Origin: Saturnia japonica
Taxonomy: Eukaryota; Arthropoda; Insecta; Lepidoptera; Saturniidae
Length of the DNA stretch: 64,000 nt
Assembly (NCBI GenBank): GCA_033032175.1
Contig: CM065323.1
Span: 14,570,001 to 14,634,000 of the forward strand
Direction: 5' to 3'
Shown here: positions 45,620 to 56,154 of the stretch, one piece after another
How positions within the stretch are numbered: the first letter of the stretch is position 1
Layout: the number at the start of each line of letters is the position of its first letter
Notes under the pieces: model-generated
Told to the model about the DNA's origin: nothing
The model's database searches: none
Seen by the model: the letters and a program-made list of their open reading frames with translations, nothing else
Position numbers and translations under genes: made by a program

Positions 45620-48600
45620 CTATTGAGTAGGTAAGGGACAAACCTTTACAACCGGTCGCACATAAAGTCCACCGCGAGAACGCACAGTTACCACTCGGAC
45701 TATTCCGTCAGGACCCGGATGGCAAGTTTCAATAACCCCTAATGGCCATTTTAAAGGCGGAGCGTTATCCGATTTAAGGATAACAACAGTACCCACAGTA
45801 GGATTTGCGGTATGCGTATTCCATTTTTGCCTACTTTGGAGCGTCGACAAGTATTCATTTCTCCAACGCTTCCAATATGATTCTATGAGTTTATCTAATA
45901 AGTATTTACGTTTTAATAGCGATTGCGGTTGCGCAGAAGTTTCAACTAAACGGAAAAAATTAAGCGGTTCATAATTAAGGAAATGTGCGGGAGTTAGAGC
46001 TGTAGGCTCGGCCGGATCCGAACTCAAAACAGAGAGCGGGCGTGAATTTAAAACACATTCCACCTGCGTAAGTAGAGTAGTAAACTCTTCATACGTAAGA
46101 AGCGTTTCACCAACAACACGTTTCAAATGGGATTTTATGCTGCGTATGTTAGTTTCCCAAGCACTACCAAAATGAGGAGCATTGGGAGCGATCGTTTTCC
46201 AGGTAATACCGTGCTCTACAGTCTCATTCAAAAATGCGTCTGAAAAGGTTTGCGATTTAATGAAATTTTGTAAGTCGTTATAATGAGCTTTTGCACCTAC
46301 AAAATTAGTACCATTATCAGAAAATAATTCTAAACAATTTCCCCTACGCGATATAAACCTTTTGAAGGCCTTTATAAAAGCGTCAGTACTTAAATCAACT
46401 GCGAATTCAATATGTACCGCTCTTGTAACCAAACAAGTAAATAAACAAATATATGCCTTTTCCTGGCGCGCACCGCGATATCTACTTATTAATATAGAAA
46501 TTGGGCCTGCATAATCGATCCCTGTTTTCAGGAAAGGCTTAGCTTCATTGACGCGAAATGATGGCAGAGCGGACATATATGGATATGTAGGTTTGGGCGA
46601 AACCTTAAAACAAGCGTTACAAGCTTGAAAGCGTTTTCTAACTACTGTTCTGCCAGAGACAATCCAATAGTTTAAGCGTAATAGCGAGAGTAATTGGTGC
46701 GGCCCTGCGTGTAAATATTTTTTATGGTAATAATCTATAATGAGGTTGATGATATGATCGCGTTTAGGTAGCAAAATAGGATGTTTTGCTTCAAATTGTA
46801 AGCTACTGTTCTGTAATCTGCCGCCAACCCTAATTAAGCCATCACTATCTAAAAAGGGCGACAGAGGTCTTAATGATTTTGAAAGCGGACGATTATCCTT
46901 TAACAAACTAATTTCTGCGGCAAAATAAGCTTGCTGAACGCTGCGCAATAGGTATAACTCAGCTACTTTTAAGTGGTTTACCGTCACCGAATTAGTTCGC
47001 GGATTTTTTTTCATAAAGATCAAAACATAAACCACCACTCGTAATAGTTTTGACCACGAGGATAGTCGAGATGCGATTGTACATAGAAAAGGCGGGTCAT
47101 CTATTGTCGTAACTAATGCGTTAATTTGTTTGTGTTCGTACTGCTTATCTGATGGAAATACTTGATCTTCAAATAAAAATCGTTGAATTGGCCATTGTGA
47201 CACCGGGTTTTGAAGCCACGTGGGGCCATACAACCATGTTGGATGGTCTAATAACTGGGAAGGTAGTAAACCTCTTGATAAACAATCACTTGGGTTATCC
47301 TTACCAGCTACGTGATAAATATGTTTATGCGGCAAATATTCTTGAATGCGAGCGATGCGGTTAGCTACGTATGTTTGAAACCTATGCGGAGATGAATGTG
47401 CCCAATATAAAGCTACCGTAGAATCGGTTAATGCAACTATATCTGCAATATTGCAGCGCGGTGAAATAGTATTAACTACAAAATGAATAAGTTTCGACAG
47501 TAACAGCAATCCACATAACTCGAGACGTGCAAGTGTTTGCGTTTTATTAGCGGTCGGCGACACTTTGCTCTTAGCGCACACGAGATTGACAGTGTTAGGG
47601 GATCCCATAACACAAAGGTAAATTGCGGCCCCGTATCCATTCTCGCTTGCGTCAGAAAATCCTACTATTATTACCTCAGCGTTATAAGAGGGTATTCCTA
47701 AAAATCGCGGAATTTTTAAATTATTTAAAAGGGGTAGTTCTTTTTTAAGCATACACCACACGTCGCAAATATCTTGCGGTGGACAATCATCTCAATCTAT
47801 GTGTTGTAACCAAAGTGATTTCATAATTAATTTAGCTTTTAATATTACTGGAGCACAGAATCCATTAATATCCCATAAGCGTGCGATAGTAGACAATATA
47901 ATGCGTTTGGTAATTTTTTGTGGCGTTTCTTTTACAGATATCACGAAGCGATCTTCTTCGGGGATCCATTTTAAACCTAATAATTTTAAATTATCAATTT
48001 GATCGAAATTAACGTGTGACAAAGTATGATTTTGCGGGATAGATTGTAACAATGCAGGACTGTTACTTATAAATTTTACGAGGTCGATATTACCCTTTTT
48101 AAACATGTTTATTAATTGGTTAGATAGTTCTATCCCTTCTTCCGGGGTACATACAGATATACCTAAATCATACATAAATAAATTACTTTGAGCTACCTCT
48201 GCGGCGCGTGGATATTCCTGTCTCTCATGCTCTGCTAATTCGCGAATGGTCCGCATTGCCAAATATGGGCTGCAGGACAAACCGAAACAAACGCGGTTGA
48301 ACTCATAGATTTGAGTGTTATCTTCATCTTCAAATCGATATAAAATGCGCAAGAACTTACGATAATTATGATGTACAATTATTTGTAAATACATTTGTTT
48401 GATATCTGCGCTTATAGCGATAGGGAATAAACGAAATTGAACTAGAATTGCCATCAAATCATTTTGTAAGTTCGGTCCCGTATGTAATGAGACGTTCAAA
48501 GACAACCCAGAAGTTGTCTTTGCACTTGCATCTAGGACTATTCGTAATTTTGTACTAATTTTATCACTGCGTGAAATTGCGTGGTGAGGAATAACATATT

Positions 48601-50959
48601 GCATCTCACTAGGATTGTAATTACCTACGCGTGTAATATATTTATTATTTATGTACTCTCTAATAATTTCGTCATATTGCGATCTAAAATTACTGTCGAG
48701 CTTAAACTTGCGTTCTAAATGCGTATATCTCTTAGATGCCGTTTTAAAAGAATCACCTAACTGCGAAGGATCTTTATTAAAAGGTAAAATGGTAGTAAAA
48801 CGTCCGGTATTATCGCGAGAAATATTTTCAGAATACAATAATTCACATTGTTTATCGGCGGATGATAAATATTTTTTATTCGGGACTTCTTCGTCATTGA
48901 GAAATCGGATCATTAGACCTTCCATAGAAGTATGATCACTACAAAAATAAGAGTATGCATCACATTGATGAGCGGTAGCGTTAGCGGAAGCGGTTTGTAA
49001 AACTCGTGCAGAACCTACTATAATATAACCGAATTCGGATTCTAAAGCGTCAGGATATCCGTTTGAACCTAAAATTTTGTTTCCTTTCAATATGCGTGCG
49101 AAAACTTCGGAACCAATCAACATATCTATTGGACCTTTCGTATGAAACGATTGGTCTGCGAGCGGTAAATTAAACAGATAATTAAGCGATGTACAACATA
49201 AGTTAGCTTGCGGTAAATCTCCAGAAATTTTATTAATAACTAAGCATTGTAAATTCAAGCGGAAATCGTTAAGTCGCGAAAACACAGTTACATTAGTCGC
49301 GCCCTGTATCGGCTGAGGGTTGTCACCAATACCGTTTACGTGTATAGTATCGGAGAGTGAAATATATTTAAACCGAGTTTTTTACAACACTGTTTAGTGA
49401 TAAAATGTCTCTGCGAACCCATGTCAATAAGGACTCTAATCGGGTGTAATATACCGTTTCTGTCTTTGATTAATATTACAGCGGAACCTACTAAAATAAT
49501 GTTGTTTTTATGATGCGTGGATGTGGAATTCATATGGCTACAGAGTGATACAGTTTTGTCTTCGGTGATTTTAGATTTTTTATTAGTATTCTGATCACCA
49601 GAAGTCATTGACCTTGAATCCCCCCCGACCATACCGACTGAATTTCTATCTGGAAAATGTAACAAAGTATGATGTCTCTTGTTACCATTACACAGTTTAC
49701 AAGTAGACACCGATTGACAAAATTGACTGGTATGAAACAAACTTAAACAATTTATACAACCATTAATATTTTTTATATGTTTAAATCTTTCAAACGGTGA
49801 AAGAATTTTAAATTTCGCGCAGTAGTATAATTGCTCGTGGTCAGTCGCTTTACAAAACGAACAATGTTTATTACGACGCGCGGTGACGTCATTAGCGATG
49901 AATGCACGCGGCCGCTGCGCATGCTGCGCTCGTGGCAAATGAGCGCTCTCTGAACCAGCGGCGCGAACGGCGCTCGCCTCCCCGCAGTGAGCGTCTCTGT
50001 ACTTATTAGTCTTATTACCGACACTAACGGTGATTTTGTTGCAGGGCGTTGTACGTTGCAATACTTTGAATTGTTCCCTTAGAAATGTTATAAAATCATC
50101 GTAATTTGGATCCGATTGCTTGCGAATGGTGTTCTCAAATTGTTTCGCGGTATCGACATCTAATTTGCGTAAACCCAAATGAACAAAAATTAAATCTAAT
50201 AAGTTGTCGATTTTTAATTGTTTTAAAGCGGCTACGGACGTAGAATATTCGTCAATAAACGAGTCTAACTGAGATGGCGTTACGTTTTGAAGTGATTTTA
50301 AGTTGAGTACCTTTTCGATGTACGATGGCGCGATTGTCGGTGTATTTTGTGACTAATGCGTTGTAAATTAAATGATAATTTTCTGCGGTCGGACACAAAC
50401 TTAACCAAATAGATTCGGATTTACCCTTCAATTTTGTTATTAAATATCTAACGTTAAGTGAGTCATTTAAACTCGGATTATTGTGTACCATTGAATTGTA
50501 ACATTCGATGAACATAGGAAACTTTTCATATTCACCGTAAAATTCAGGTATTGACAATTTTTCTAATCGAAAATTTGAACATTCACCAGTATTTTGGTTT
50601 GTATTTTGATCGATATTTTTATGAGTAGCGAAGCGTGGTAAAGCGTTTTGTATTTCACAGTAATAATCTTCGAATGCCCAAATACTCTCATAATTTGGTA
50701 GGTACTTAGGATTATTTTTTAAGTTAAGTCTGTTAATGTTATCAACTATTTTATGATATTCATCGCGCATAAAATCAATATTCCTAGCTTTGCTAACAAA
50801 GTAAGGAATTTGGGGATCTTCCTGACTGTTAGGTGTCAATTCAAAAATCGTTTTAACGCGTAAAAAGTAAGATTGTTTTTTACTCTCGAGTAAGGATATT
50901 TCCGAAAGGATGCTTGCTGAGCCTTCAGCTATATCTACTTCCTGTCTGGGCATTTTCAA
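45620..50959 (-). pseudogene. BEL-2 gag-pol polyprotein
   Basis: Gag starts M-P-R-Q-E-V-D-I-A at 50947 or slightly upstream. Zinc-binding segments C-A-K-F... and C-I-N-C-L-S-L-F-H lie near 49760. Protease: V-L-I-D-M-G-S-Q-R-H-F (about 49420; G-S follows D-M rather than D-S/T). The RT catalytic box reads L-F-M-Y-D-L-G where F/Y-M-D-D is expected (codon 48172-48170). RNase H: G-F-S-D-A-S-E-N. Integrase: I-D-Y-A-G-P-I, F-S-D-N-G-T-N-F-V-G and W-E-T-N-I-R-S-I-K. Lesions: frameshifts near 50340 and 49370 and a TGA at 47794-47792. The tail ends V-K-V-C-P-L-P-T-Q at 45623. Confidence 0.9.
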
Positions 50960-51121
50960 AATGAAATATAACTAAATTTAAAAGAAAATAAATGCGAAAC
51001 GGTGCGTAAAGAACAATAAGTGGGTAGGTGAGTATAGAAAAATGTGCGTGTGGTTTTTAGGTTTTGGGTTGTAAAGTAGGGAAACTAAGGGACAATCTAG
51101 GAACGAAGGACCATAAAAAGA

Positions 51122-51496
51122 TGGTGGAAAAACCAATCTGCGTGCTGGTCGTCCTCCAGATCTCCTACTTTCCCGGGGGGTATGATACGAACACTGAACC
51201 ACCAAGAAAGAATTATCAGAATTCACTTACCGAGCAATTCCTCCTTGTTGTACAACTTCCCGGGTATTCCAAAACTGAGGATTAGCGTGTAGCGTGAATT
51301 TTGGCCACAGACACAGCGGTTAAAAACAAAGCGAAGCGTTGATAAAAATGCGAGGTGCGTGTGCGCTTAACTGTCACTCGAAGCCAACTAGTTTTTCAAG
51401 TGCGCGTCCGTTACCCCGCGGGTTGCCAGACGCCAAAAAACAGTTACTCGGCAAGAGTGACCTGACACTCTCGCCCAGCAATTCAATGCCCAACCA
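51122..51496 (-). repeat. BEL-2 5' LTR
   Basis: 375 bases with minus-strand TGGTTGGGC start. Directly inside is TGGTCCTTC within a dozen bases, the likely primer-binding site shared with BEL-1. Confidence 0.95.
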
Positions 51497-51720
51497 AATA
51501 CAATAATCAATAAGATACAAAAAAATCGAGTCCGTTAAATTTGTTATTGCCATGGAATAAACAATCTCGATTATTAAACAAGTACAAAGATTTGTTCCCT
51601 GGCCTAGAGTACATCTCTAAAACTTCGCAAACTTACCTCTTTTTCTTTGCTAGATTTGCTTTCCATTTTTCGGGTTGTGCGGTTCGTTTCCGTGCATGCT
51701 TTTTATCAACCGTGAAATAT

Positions 51721-52087
51721 CAATAAATATAACTCGAAAACTGGGTAAATATTATTAAAAATCAAATAAAAGCCACGAGCAACTCACTACTAATTGCATG
51801 AGCGGCCATTAATGTTTTGTTTCAAATGAAGCACTCCCATTGGTTGATGGGGACGTAGTCAGTTTGAATACTGAATTCAATGGGACAGCACCGAGTTTGA
51901 TTCTCAACCTATTTTTTCATTTATAATATCTTGTAACTGAGCCATGTTTGATGCTTAATGATATTTTATGTCCAAACTTAGTTTTATAATGAAAATACGG
52001 CACACAAAAACTTATTTTTATAAATTTTGGACATAACCATGTTTGTTTCTATACCCCTGATTTATAAAAAAGTACTCTGTAATTTAG
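51721..52087. other. Spacer with a long inverted repeat
   Basis: TATGTCCAAA at 51967-51976 is mirrored by TTTGGACATA at 52026-52035, with flanking A/T matches. It could be a folded terminus of a neighbouring element. No ORF is present. Confidence 0.45.
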
Positions 52088-53027
52088 TCAGTGAAGCGAT
52101 GACTTCTTTAAGTTTGTTCCATGATACTTTTTCCTGGTTAGAATTTTTATCCAATTTTTGTTTTTAATAGACATTTTAAAATCATAAGTCATATTTTGAT
52201 CCACTTCAATAACATTGTAGGGTTTCTCGTTAACTTTGGCCCAGCGTACCAAAGAATACCTACCATTCGTCAGGAGAGTTAATTTCTTTTCCTTTTGCAG
52301 TTTTTTCAATAAGAGCATGAACTGAATCACCTTCATTTTGCGTGTGACCTTTTTCCATAAATCGGTGATATATTTTTAAATTAAATTCCTTTGCGACTAG
52401 TAAATACATCACGAAAATTATACGGTTTCGATTTTGCCCGCCACAATTATCGGACCATAAACGAACCTCAGATACACCTCGAGCAGCTAAATTGGAGAAA
52501 AAATGTAACAAACAGCTAGCGACTTCATTTGCTCCACGCTTAGCAATCTGCTCATGCCACATATAGCAATGAGCCTCTTTAGATCCCATATCATAAACTG
52601 TAAAATTGTAAACATTTAACTTTCTTTTATAATAATAAACGCTTATATTGCCATGAGATGAATTAAGCACTTTTTCAAAATAGATAACGGCACATACGAG
52701 ACTATTAGGTTTAGCAAGAGCCGATTGCTTGTCTTCAGACTTTAATTTTCGGGAAAGCTTTTTATCGCGTAAATATTTCTGGTAAATTTGTTTTTGTTCA
52801 TCAGAAGGCAAATGTATATTTTTATACTGATGACAAATATCGCACTGATTTTTTTTTAGCATGTAAAACCCATTGTTTAAATTAGCAGTAACAATATCTC
52901 TGTACTGCCTAATAATCATAACTCTTTCAGGATAATTATTGTTATCAGACCACTTTGGATACATTTTAAACATTTTTGATATAGATAGTGAGGAGTCCAA
53001 GTACTTTTTCGAGGTTCTTTTTCTCAC
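52088..53027 (-). pseudogene. GGQN-family transposase-like protein, copy 3
   Basis: The minus-strand ORF of 255 codons starts near 53027. A C-D-I-C-H ... zinc-like site (about 52840) is followed by V-Y-D-M-G-S-K-E-A-H (about 52590), S-E-V-R-L-W-S-D-N-C-G-G-Q-N-R-N (about 52450) and M-E-K-G-H-T-Q-N-E-G-D-S-V-H (about 52345). The aspartates and the H/E cluster are spaced as in a DDE-type RNase H fold, which I infer and have not shown. It breaks at 52260, and a continuing C-terminal piece in another frame (V-I-E-V-D-Q-N-M-T-Y-D-F) runs to 52088. The N-terminal basic exon is absent. It is more diverged from copy 2 than the neighbouring BEL copies are from each other. Confidence 0.55.
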
Positions 53028-53044
53028 ATAATGTGATTCAATAG

Positions 53045-53215
53045 TGAACCGCCTACTTTGAGGTCTTCAATTTCAGCACGCACTGTATCTATACTTCTTT
53101 CAAAGGCTGACATGATATCTTTATTTCCAGCTGTCAGGTTAGTAGCATTGTCACTCCAGATATCCTTGCATCGTCCGCGGCGTGCTACAAATCTTTTAAA
53201 TGCCGCTACAAAGTC
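53045..53215 (-). pseudogene. BEL/Pao integrase scrap
   Basis: Minus-strand translation gives D-F-V-A-A-F-K-R-F-V-A-R-R-G-R followed by I-W-S-D-N-A-T-N-L, the middle of a BEL/Pao integrase core with its second aspartate. It abuts, and appears fused to, the ORF at 53216-53830. Confidence 0.75.
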
Positions 53216-53830
53216 CTTTAGGTCCCCGTTTCTCTATCTCAACCCAAGTCGTCTCCACATCACCTGTTATCTGTGTTTCTCTCAATCCCCAAGTTATAGC
53301 TAATAATTTATGGAATTGTACTCTATAACTATCTACTAACTTAATCCCAAGCTCGGTCAATCTCCGCGCCCACTTCCCCAGATTACGTCTAAGCTGAAGT
53401 GTCGGTTTCTTTATTATTGGTTTGATCCATTTCTGTTTAGGACCAAATAGCGTTACAAGCCTTCCCCCCATTCTATGTTGTTCCGTTTCTAATCCCGCCC
53501 CTCCGAATGTCGCCGGTGTCAATGCGAACGCTGAGGCTATTTCTTCAGTGATGCCTGCTTGTTTACTGTCCTCTAAGTACATATCGGTGCAAACATGAGG
53601 GTGTGCCCCTCTCTGCCGTGCCAATGACCATAACGCTAATCGAGAATACTATCAACTAAGCCTACTAAATTGCCTTCTATCTTGATACTACTATCAACAC
53701 GCCGAACATTGGGCAGGACAAATCTCATACAATTGGTTTTGTTTACATTTTGGCAAAAATCATAGTGAATTCTACAATGACGATGCCGTTCAAATAGGTC
53801 AGCAGTCAGCGAGCCACCCGAACAACTGTT
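53216..53830 (-). pseudogene. Possible viral RNA-polymerase fossil
   Basis: Two minus-strand reading frames are joined by a frame break near 53645. The right part has R-I-H-Y-D-F-C-Q-N-V-N-K-T and the left part L-T-P-A-T-F-G-G-A-G-L-E. A (L-T)-P-x-x-F-G-G-x-G motif downstream of the catalytic region is common in RNA-dependent RNA polymerases of toti-like and some plus-strand viruses. The catalytic GDD is not in the preserved part, so this is a weak call. No TE protein I know has this segment. It abuts a BEL integrase scrap; viral cDNAs are often captured beside LTR elements. It is broken and cannot be expressed as one protein. Confidence 0.3.
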
Positions 53831-53886
53831 TTTATTACATAATAGGTAAATACCCTAATAACAGGGTTGTACCATGGTGTTGATTC

Positions 53887-54099
53887 TTAAACCCTTGGGA
53901 AGATTCGTAGGGGGTTCGTGCTGCGTGTCTGCGTGACTTGATTTACTGCCGCTTTCTCGAAAGATCGCGCTTGCAGTTTTATTAAAAACCTCGGTATACC
54001 CGTGCGCGACAAGTTGAGACTCGACTGGAATGCAACCCTCCGCCCGCTGACCCTGTAACTTCCCCTCAAGCTCTTGTGTTGTACTGTAGCTAAGGCCAT
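53887..54099 (-). CDS. Unrecognised 70-codon ORF
   Basis: A basic, serine-rich peptide without motifs. GC content is higher than the flanks. It could be a further part of the neighbouring fossil or chance. Confidence 0.15.
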   Translation of the reverse strand: MALATVQHKSLRGSYRVSGRRVAFQSSLNLSRTGIPRFLIKLQARSFEKAAVNQVTQTRSTNPLRIFPRV

Positions 54100-54109
54100 T
54101 TTTTTAACA

Positions 54110-55383
54110 TCTTACGGCCGTTTTCAATAACATATTATAGATTATTGATAGATCGCAATCACCGATTAGTACAAATAAATTATCTATCTATAATTTGCGT
54201 TTCACAAACAAGGATAAGTACTATCTACGTTTAACTAAACTTAGATTACGTCTTCCTCTCGGATCCTCTATCTATCTAAGCTTATTGAAACGTTTCGTTC
54301 TACGATAAACATAAAACGTCGCCATCCTTAATAATAATTTTATATTTTTATTTTTCTGTGTTAATATAAGTAAACAACAATAACCTTGTTATTTTATTGT
54401 ATTATTTTCTCGTTTTCGTTATTTTGTTAATAATTTACATAGCAATATATACATTATTTTACCTTATTTATCTTGAATTTTACCAATATGAATGAAAAAA
54501 GGAACGCCGAACGGTTCGAACTTTGACAAATTGGCAATGACAGTGTCGTGTCATTTGTTTTCATTATTATTTCTAGTTTAAAAGTTATAGTAAGTGTAAG
54601 TTATAGTAGGTACTACTACATAGCTTTTGTGTTTTAATTTACAAAGAAATAAAAAGGACTCTGTAAGTATCTATAAACAACATTTATAATTACTATTTAT
54701 TTTGTGTTCCAGTTCTTATATAAATGGTTGATCAGTTATCAAAGGCAGCACTCATGACAAAAAACGTGTCCATGTTTCTTGTACAACTTGTATCAGTAAA
54801 TAAAATAATTAATAATAAATCGACCCATTCAACCAACAACAAATTAAAAGAACAGGCTTGGCAAACGTTGACAGACGAATTCAATTCAACAATTGCAAGT
54901 TTCCCACGAACTTCATCAGAGCGCTGTTTAAAATGGGAAAACTTCATGATGACTGCTCGCAAACGATGCACAAACATGAGCAGCAGCCGTAATAATGTTA
55001 GTAATATCAGTTTGCGATTCATTTACACCATCATAATTATTAACCTGATATTTTTTTAAATGGGTTCTTTTTATAACCAAACTATTTTCATTATTACAGA
55101 CTGGAGGTGGTAAGGATCACTTTCCACCAGACGAAATTTTGGACAAAGTTACTTCACTTTTGGGCATAACATGCCAAGGTTTCTCAGTGGAGTTTGGTGG
55201 AGTAGCTACCATTAAAACAAATTGAAATTTGGTGTTGAGTGAAGTCAGTGATACTAATGTTGTATGCGAGGGAGTAAAAATAATTAATATACATGATGAA
55301 GGTGTTACTAATGAAGGTATTTGTGGTGGACGAGTTCATTATGAGGTGTTAAAAAAACACAAAGCTAGTAGAAGTGGTTTTTA
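54110..55383 (+). mobile_element. Partial PIF/Harbinger-like element (left end and Myb gene only)
   Basis: ACGGCCGTTTTCAATAAC at 54114 followed by ATCTATCTA-rich subterminal DNA looks like a Harbinger-type terminus. A Myb/SANT gene follows on the plus strand. I found no matching right terminus (GTTATTGAAAACGGCCGT) and no transposase of its own, so the element is truncated. Confidence 0.45.
54724..55383 (+). pseudogene. Myb/SANT-like protein of a Harbinger-type element
   Basis: Exon 1 (54724-54994) has L-V-Q-L-V-S-V-N-K-I-I-N-N-K-S, E-Q-A-W-Q-T-L-T-D-E-F-N-S and R-C-L-K-W-E-N-F, the three-helix Myb/SANT pattern with its spaced tryptophans. Exon 2 starts near 55102 after ATTACAG with T-G-G-G-K-D-H-F-P-P, a Gly/Pro linker typical of these accessory proteins. 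It reads L-L-G-I-T-C-Q-G-F and then a TGA near 55224; the frame is open again to a TAA at 55381-55383. It is therefore a single-nonsense pseudogene, or a short protein ending at 55226. It would bind the TIRs of its element. Confidence 0.6.
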
Positions 55384-55463
55384 AGTAGGTGTCTGTTATT
55401 TTTGTACAATCAAACCTTGTAAAATGTTTAGAAATAATTCAATAGACAAATAACATTCAAAGT

Positions 55464-55838
55464 TTATTTAAAATATATGGTTGATCTCACGCGAATATAG
55501 AATAATAATAACAATAATATCACTATTGACATGATTATCCCAACTGTTATTCCTATTATAATAGGAGCAGAAGTCTTACATGCTTCGAACTGTTGATTGT
55601 ATGTGCAATACATTCCACAATCTTTGCATTCTACATCCTTTATAATTGATCCAAACTCATTATCACACCACCAGGAAATTAATCCAAATACAACTTGATC
55701 ACATACATATGGTTTCCCATTTAGATTTACAGTAACCATTTCTCCATCATTTATGGTATAATTACATTTTTTATATCCAGCAATCATCATTCTTCCATAT
55801 TCTATTTCCACAACCCCTGCATATAACAATTCTGCCAT
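55464..55838 (-). CDS. Unrecognised membrane-anchored protein fragment
   Basis: The minus-strand ORF has a cysteine-containing ectodomain-like part (C-N-Y-T-I, Y-V-C-D-Q-V, W-W-C-D-N-E, V-E-C-K-D-C-G-M-Y-C), including a N-Y-T glycosylation site. A strong transmembrane helix follows (P-I-I-I-G-I-T-V-G-I-I-M-S-I-V-I-L-L-L-L) with a short basic tail. This is the arrangement of a type I membrane protein C-terminus. Retroelement or viral envelope proteins end this way, but the family is not recognisable. Upstream, an open frame continues to 56074 after a probable intron or frame change. Confidence 0.4.
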   Translation of the reverse strand: MAELLYAGVVEIEYGRMMIAGYKKCNYTINDGEMVTVNLNGKPYVCDQVVFGLISWWCDNEFGSIIKDVECKDCGMYCTYNQQFEACKTSAPIIIGITVGIIMSIVILLLLLFYIRVRSTIYFK

Positions 55839-56154
55839 AAGTAAGTAATAATAATAAAAACGAAATGGCCATTTTTAGTAATTTGATATAAGAACTGTGA
55901 TAAATTGATTTCTCCCTGCATGCTGCTATTTCTTATGTTTGAAGTTTCGAAGTTAGCGTTGCGTGCTGCATCGACCAAGTGAAGCGCTTCCAAGTTCTCG
56001 CCTCTCGGTCTCATTTTCAGTATAATATACAGTTTGTATACCTTATTTTTGTTTAAATTCTTGTTCAGCACCAAATAAAAACGAATAGTTGTTATATGAA
56101 AAAAGTATATATTCTATTAATGCGCTTGAGTATTTAGTATGGGGCGCGATAATT

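Larger units (their letters stand above)
45074..51496 (-). mobile_element. BEL/Pao retrotransposon BEL-2, very young, TSD AATAC
   Basis: LTRs at 45074-45448 and 51122-51496 are each 375 bases and differ at one position by eye. AATAC flanks the element at 45069-45073 and 51497-51501. The element lies in an intron of the GGQN gene. Its coding region is on the minus strand and is damaged despite the near-identical LTRs. Confidence 0.95.
42968..51720 (-). pseudogene. GGQN-family transposase-like gene, copy 2, split by BEL-2
   Basis: Exon a (51720-51637) encodes a basic region, R-K-R-T-A-Q-P-E-K-W-K-A-N-L-A-K-K-K-R, ending at a GTAAGT donor. The next exon starts at 45038 after TTTTAG and joins in phase; BEL-2 occupies this intron. 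Exon b (45038-44537) has V-C-Q-K-V-F-L-E-S-L, a putative DNA-binding segment, with a TAA near 44955. The core (44293-43703) has L-I-A-D-G-C-G-G-Q-N-K-D and V-T-G-H-S-Y-L-P-A-D-H-V-F, likely metal-binding positions of an RNase H-like fold. The tail has N-K-K-S-K-R-P-G-N (about 43660) and D-V-N-I-L-L-I-K-H-F-G (about 43120), stopping at 42968. Similar insect proteins are known only as uncharacterised or DUF7869-like. Function is inferred to be transposase-like. Confidence 0.55.
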
